From Planctomycetaceae bacterium UBA969 (lineage in GTDB: Bacteria > Planctomycetota > Planctomycetia > Gemmatales > Gemmataceae): a stretch of DNA of 8,811 nt. Positions 6,218-8,811 of the stretch are shown here, one piece after another. Under the pieces are notes generated by a model. That model was given only the letters and a program-made list of their open reading frames with translations. It did not search any database and was not told the DNA's origin. The DNA lies in the NCBI GenBank assembly GCA_002303765.1, contig DBCB01000026.1, positions 1 to 8,811 on the forward strand, given 5' to 3'. Position 1 is the first letter of the stretch. The number at the start of each line of letters is the position of its first letter. The position numbers and the translations under genes are program-made.

Positions 6218-6892
6218 ATGTTGTTAAGGCTGTTATGCTTGTTTATGTTCACACCCATTCTTTTGGCGCAAACCAATGATGCAATTGAGTTGTTTAATGG
6301 GAAGGATCTTTCGGGCTGGGTGATTGAGGGCCCTACAGAATTTGATAATAAAGGAAATAAAGAACCGATTTGGGTTGCCGATAATGGCATGATCACCTGC
6401 AGGGTTAACAATCGCAAAAGCTATGGCTTTCTGCGCTATGATAAAAAACAATTTGCAGACTTTGTATTCAGTCTTGAGTACAGGCTTTCGGAGAAAGAAA
6501 TGCCCAAGCAATCCCCTTGCAATAGTGGCATTGGTATTCGCACAGGCGTTTACGATCCTAAAAAGTCTGATTCCCCACCTTCCCGTGCAGGATATGAAAT
6601 CCAGCTTCTGGATGATGCAATGAAGAATCCCGACAAGCATTCCACGGGTTCACTTTACCGCTATATTGCCCCAAGTGTTAAAGCAGTAAAGCCTGCACCC
6701 GAATGGAATAAAATCGAGATTGAGTGCAAAGGGGCCCGCATTAAAGTCACCTTGAATGGCGAAAAAATCATCGATGTCGATCAAACCACGGTTGAGGAGA
6801 TCAAAAACAAACCTCTTAAAGGGTATGTTTGTGTGCAAAATCATGGTGGAAAAGTCGATTTTCGAAATCTTCGGGTTAAAGAACTCAAATAA
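6218..6892 (+). CDS. DUF1080 family protein (3-keto-disaccharide hydrolase fold), secreted
   Basis: This 224-residue protein is a standard single-domain DUF1080 member, a concanavalin-like beta-sandwich very abundant in planctomycetes. Some members hydrolyse 3-keto-glycosides; many are untested. Residues 1-17 are a signal peptide (MLLRLLCLFMFTPILLA, cut before QTN). Diagnostic blocks follow in order: ELFNGKDLSGWVIEG (24-38), SGIGIRTGVYDP (103-114), GYEIQLLDD (125-133), HSTGSLYRYIAP (141-152), PEWNKIEIECKGARIKVTLNG (161-181) and VQNHGGKVDFRNLRVKEL (206-223). It therefore likely acts outside the cytoplasm on an oxidised sugar or glycoside. It is the second gene of a pair with DUF3500. The S1 gene starts 55 bp downstream, and its -10 box lies just past this gene's stop codon. 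No hairpin terminator is visible in that gap. Confidence 0.93.
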   Translation: MLLRLLCLFMFTPILLAQTNDAIELFNGKDLSGWVIEGPTEFDNKGNKEPIWVADNGMITCRVNNRKSYGFLRYDKKQFADFVFSLEYRLSEKEMPKQSPCNSGIGIRTGVYDPKKSDSPPSRAGYEIQLLDDAMKNPDKHSTGSLYRYIAPSVKAVKPAPEWNKIEIECKGARIKVTLNGEKIIDVDQTTVEEIKNKPLKGYVCVQNHGGKVDFRNLRVKELK

Positions 6893-6906
6893 TCTGACGA
6901 TCTTTC

Positions 6907-6912
6907 TATAAT
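6907..6912 (+). promoter_or_regulatory. Candidate -10 box of the S1 gene
   Basis: A perfect TATAAT stands 35 bp before ATG 6948. No convincing -35 box is found 16-18 bp upstream, where the DUF1080 coding end lies, so the promoter is tentative. It would give the S1 gene its own transcript with a leader of about 30 nt, as expected for a housekeeping gene. Confidence 0.4.
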
Positions 6913-6935
6913 ACTTTGGTTCCGTACGATTTATT

Positions 6936-6939
6936 GGAG
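6936..6939 (+). promoter_or_regulatory. Shine-Dalgarno of the S1 gene
   Basis: GGAG (within TTGGAGTT) lies 8 nt before ATG 6948, fixing this start over internal methionines. Confidence 0.65.
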
Positions 6940-6947
6940 TTTGTATC

Positions 6948-8357
6948 ATGAGCAATGAGCCTTTTAACCAAAATAACGAAAATTTACCCTCCACTCGGAC
7001 GGATAATCCTGACCGGATGCCTGCCCGCAAAATTGCTAAATATGATATGAACAAAGCGGGCGATTTAGCCAAAGCAGGAAAAGATCTGGAGACTCAAGCT
7101 TTTCAAAGCTCGGACCAGCCTCCACTCCTCTCCAAAATCGATAACGATGCCTTCATCGAGCGCGAACTCGAAGCTGCGATGATGGGCATAACTGAAACCG
7201 ATCTCATGGGTGGCGAACCCATGCCCAAGCGAAAAAGAGGCCAAGAGCCTTTACCCCAAATGAAATTGGGCAAAGTATTTCGCATCCATGATCAAGATGT
7301 TTTCATCGATCTACCCGGCGGTATAAAACAGGGCGTTCTTTCTATTCTCTCTTTCCCCGAAGGCAATCCAGTCATCGGCCAGGAAGTGGAAGTTAAAATT
7401 GAAGGCTTTGATGGGGCCAATGGCGTGATGCTGCTTTCCCGCAAAGGTTCGGCTGTTTCCAACGCCAACTGGAGTACCGTTGCTGTAGGCATGACAGTTG
7501 AAGCTAGGGTTACCGGCGTAAACAAAGGCGGCTTGGAAGTTGATGTGCATGGCATACGCGGTTTTATGCCCATCAGCCAAATTGAAATGTTCCGCATCAA
7601 TGAATTAGAGCCCTACCTAAACCAGAAGCTTATCTGCATGGTTGCAGAAGTTGATGTTGCAAGCCAAAATCTTGTGGTTAGCAGAAGAGACATTCTCGAA
7701 AAAGAAAAAGCAGAGGCCAAGGAAAAGCTTTGGCTCGAACTCAAGGAAGGCCAGGTTCGCGAAGGTATTGTAAGGTCGGTAATGCCTTTTGGCGCATTCG
7801 TAGATTTAGGCGGAGTCGATGGTTTGTTGCATATCAGCGAAATGAGCTGGAGCAGGCAGATCGATGCCACCAAATTGTTTCAATCAGGCCAGAAGGTGAA
7901 AGTGGTAGTTTTAAAGATCGATCCCGAAACGCGAAAAGTTGGCCTTGGTTTCAAGCAATTAGAAGAAAACCCCTGGGATGTATTTTCAAGGGATAACAGG
8001 CCGGGCATAGTTGTTACAGGCAAGGTTACCAAGCTCGCAGAGTTTGGCGCCTTCATTGAATTATCGCCTGGCATTGAGGGGCTGGTTCATTTATCCGAAC
8101 TTTCCACCGTCAGGGTTCGAAGAGCCCAAGATGTTGTAAAAGTAGGGCAAGAAATTCAGGTTAAAATCCAGAGCATGGATTCGGAAACCAAGAGAATCTC
8201 TCTTTCTATCAAAGCGCTTACCGCACCCGAAGCAAGTGCTGCTGAACCCGAAGAACCCGAGCCAGTTGTTCCAGCAAAACCAGTCAGGCCTGCGCCACCT
8301 CGAAACTTTTCCATGCGAGGCGGCATTGGAGATGCGGGTAAAAAGCCTCTTTTCTAA
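6948..8357 (+). CDS. Ribosomal protein S1-like RNA-binding protein with four S1 domains
   Basis: This 469-residue cytoplasmic protein probably acts as, or beside, ribosomal protein S1, binding mRNA leaders during translation. Four OB-fold S1 domains are seen: ~105-166 (LGKVFRIHDQDVFIDLPGG), ~180-246 (VEARVTGVNKGGLEVDVHG, GFMPISQIE), ~268-337 (REGIVRSVMPFGAFVDLGG, DGLLHISEMSW) and ~355-423 (VTGKVTKLAEFGAFIELSPG, GLVHLSELS). The linker VVSRRDILEKEKAEAKEKLW between domains 2 and 3 is highly characteristic of rpsA products. Domains 1 and 2 are more divergent, as in other S1 proteins. Ahead of them is a polar, probably disordered N-terminus of ~100 residues ending in a basic patch (KRKRGQ). The tail (~424-469) is rich in Glu, Pro and Ala, then basic and Gly-rich. 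Escherichia coli S1 has six domains; Firmicutes forms have four. No gene symbol is given because planctomycetes may carry more than one S1-type gene. Confidence 0.88.
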   Translation: MSNEPFNQNNENLPSTRTDNPDRMPARKIAKYDMNKAGDLAKAGKDLETQAFQSSDQPPLLSKIDNDAFIERELEAAMMGITETDLMGGEPMPKRKRGQEPLPQMKLGKVFRIHDQDVFIDLPGGIKQGVLSILSFPEGNPVIGQEVEVKIEGFDGANGVMLLSRKGSAVSNANWSTVAVGMTVEARVTGVNKGGLEVDVHGIRGFMPISQIEMFRINELEPYLNQKLICMVAEVDVASQNLVVSRRDILEKEKAEAKEKLWLELKEGQVREGIVRSVMPFGAFVDLGGVDGLLHISEMSWSRQIDATKLFQSGQKVKVVVLKIDPETRKVGLGFKQLEENPWDVFSRDNRPGIVVTGKVTKLAEFGAFIELSPGIEGLVHLSELSTVRVRRAQDVVKVGQEIQVKIQSMDSETKRISLSIKALTAPEASAAEPEEPEPVVPAKPVRPAPPRNFSMRGGIGDAGKKPLF

Positions 8358-8811
8358 TAACCCTGTTTTTGCATGAACTGCCTGCATTTGCGGGCAGTTT
8401 CTACTGCATCATGGCTGTGCCTGCTTAATTCCCAGTGCAATCCCCCTTCGTATTTTATTTTGTTTAACCCTTCGAAAACCTTGGCGAAATCGATTGATCC
8501 TTCCCCCGGGAGCAAATGATCATGCACCCCAGGCCTCATATCTTCCAGATGAATGTTCCAAAGAACTGAACTCCATTTATCAAGATGGGGCAGCAAAGGC
8601 ATTTCATTCATACATTCAAGATGACCTATATCTAATGTTAAGCCAAATTTCGAATGCGAGATCGCCTTGTGTAGCTGTTGAAATTTATCCATCGTATCGA
8701 TGAACATGCCCGGTTCTGGTTCGAACGCAATTTTCATCCCGCTGTTTTCCAACTGCTTGCTAATTAAAATACATTGCTCGATGAGAAGTTCCCAATAGCT
8801 ATCCTCTGCAG
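8354..8811 (-). CDS. Sugar phosphate isomerase/epimerase-like TIM-barrel protein, N-terminus beyond the right edge
   Basis: The frame is open from the right edge to TAG at 8354 and encodes the last 151 residues, so the start is missing. It belongs to the xylose isomerase-like/AP endonuclease 2 TIM-barrel superfamily. Visible late-barrel motifs include IAFEPEPGMF, GLTLDIGHLEC, NIHLEDMRPGVHDHLLPGEG and LHWELSRHSHD. Their Glu, Asp and His residues correspond to the metal ligands of this fold. Members isomerise, epimerise or cleave sugars and polyols; the substrate here is unknown. The final TAG overlaps the S1 stop on the other strand (CTAA, 8354-8357). A TTG at 8752 could pass as a start, but the frame continues upstream with protein-like sequence (SYWELLIEQCILISKQL), so it is internal. 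Being near a DUF1080 gene is compatible with keto-sugar metabolism. Confidence 0.88.
   Translation of the reverse strand, partial: AEDSYWELLIEQCILISKQLENSGMKIAFEPEPGMFIDTMDKFQQLHKAISHSKFGLTLDIGHLECMNEMPLLPHLDKWSSVLWNIHLEDMRPGVHDHLLPGEGSIDFAKVFEGLNKIKYEGGLHWELSRHSHDAVETARKCRQFMQKQGY
8376..8399 (+). terminator. Candidate terminator hairpin for the S1 transcript, inside the convergent coding sequence
   Basis: A 10-bp stem (8376-8385 with 8390-8399) closes a four-base ATTT loop, with one G-U pair in the plus-strand RNA. In the minus-strand RNA that position becomes a C-A mismatch, so the fold favours the plus transcript. It starts 19 nt after the S1 stop codon. The following T-run is short (TTTCT), so termination may be weak or Rho-assisted. 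Confidence 0.45.

Noticed and set aside
6233..6640. Minus-strand open frame of 135 codons across the DUF1080 gene.
   Set aside because: It overlaps a clear DUF1080 coding region and has no family features.
8750..8752. TTG as the start codon of the isomerase-like protein.
   Set aside because: The reading frame stays open upstream to the window edge and encodes helix-like sequence typical of the barrel, so TTG is an internal leucine codon.
1..8811. A novel defence system, mobile element, CRISPR array or biosynthetic cluster.
   Set aside because: No integrase, transposase, nuclease, toxin-antitoxin pair, spaced repeat array or modular synthase was seen. All large frames fit chromosomal planctomycete families.

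Overview
The window looks like a chromosomal segment of a planctomycete, probably from the Gemmata/Pirellula side of the phylum. Four gene families point there: a Tat-exported DUF1501 protein, a large secreted protein with repeated PPC domains, a DUF3500 protein, and a DUF1080 (3-keto-disaccharide hydrolase family) protein. The DNA appears only moderately GC-rich (judged by eye, not computed), which is low for Gemmataceae. The genus cannot be named from this sequence. No tRNA, rRNA, CRISPR array, insertion sequence or phage gene was found.

Layout from left to right. (1) Bases 1-3017, minus strand: a DUF1501 protein, followed downstream by a PPC-domain protein that runs off the left edge. The 128 bp between them hold two hairpins, one resembling an intrinsic terminator. 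A near-consensus promoter lies ahead of the DUF1501 gene. (2) Bases 3207-5221, minus strand: a membrane-protein gene of the LPG-synthase transmembrane family overlaps a polyprenyl-phosphate-type GT2 glycosyltransferase gene by ATGA. The two look translationally coupled and probably act on a lipid-linked sugar. (3) Bases 5222-5300: a compact divergent promoter region with a 19-bp imperfect palindrome. (4) Bases 5301-6892, plus strand: a two-gene operon for exported DUF3500 and DUF1080 proteins. (5) Bases 6948-8357, plus strand: a ribosomal protein S1-like protein with four S1 domains and a likely promoter of its own. (6) Bases 8354-8811, minus strand: the C-terminal part of a sugar phosphate isomerase/epimerase-like TIM barrel. 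It converges on the S1 gene so tightly that the stop codons overlap, and a likely S1 terminator hairpin lies inside its coding sequence.

Functionally the window mixes housekeeping (S1), envelope glycolipid handling (the flippase-like protein and GT2) and the exported-protein repertoire typical of planctomycetes. DUF1080 hydrolases and isomerase/epimerase TIM barrels both occur in 3-keto-sugar metabolism, so regions 4 and 6 may be related, but that is inference. Coding density is high and no gap without a gene exceeds about 190 bp. I found no clear sign of a novel defence or mobile system. The most open questions are the GT2/flippase pair, the DUF3500-DUF1080 pair and several regulatory structures.
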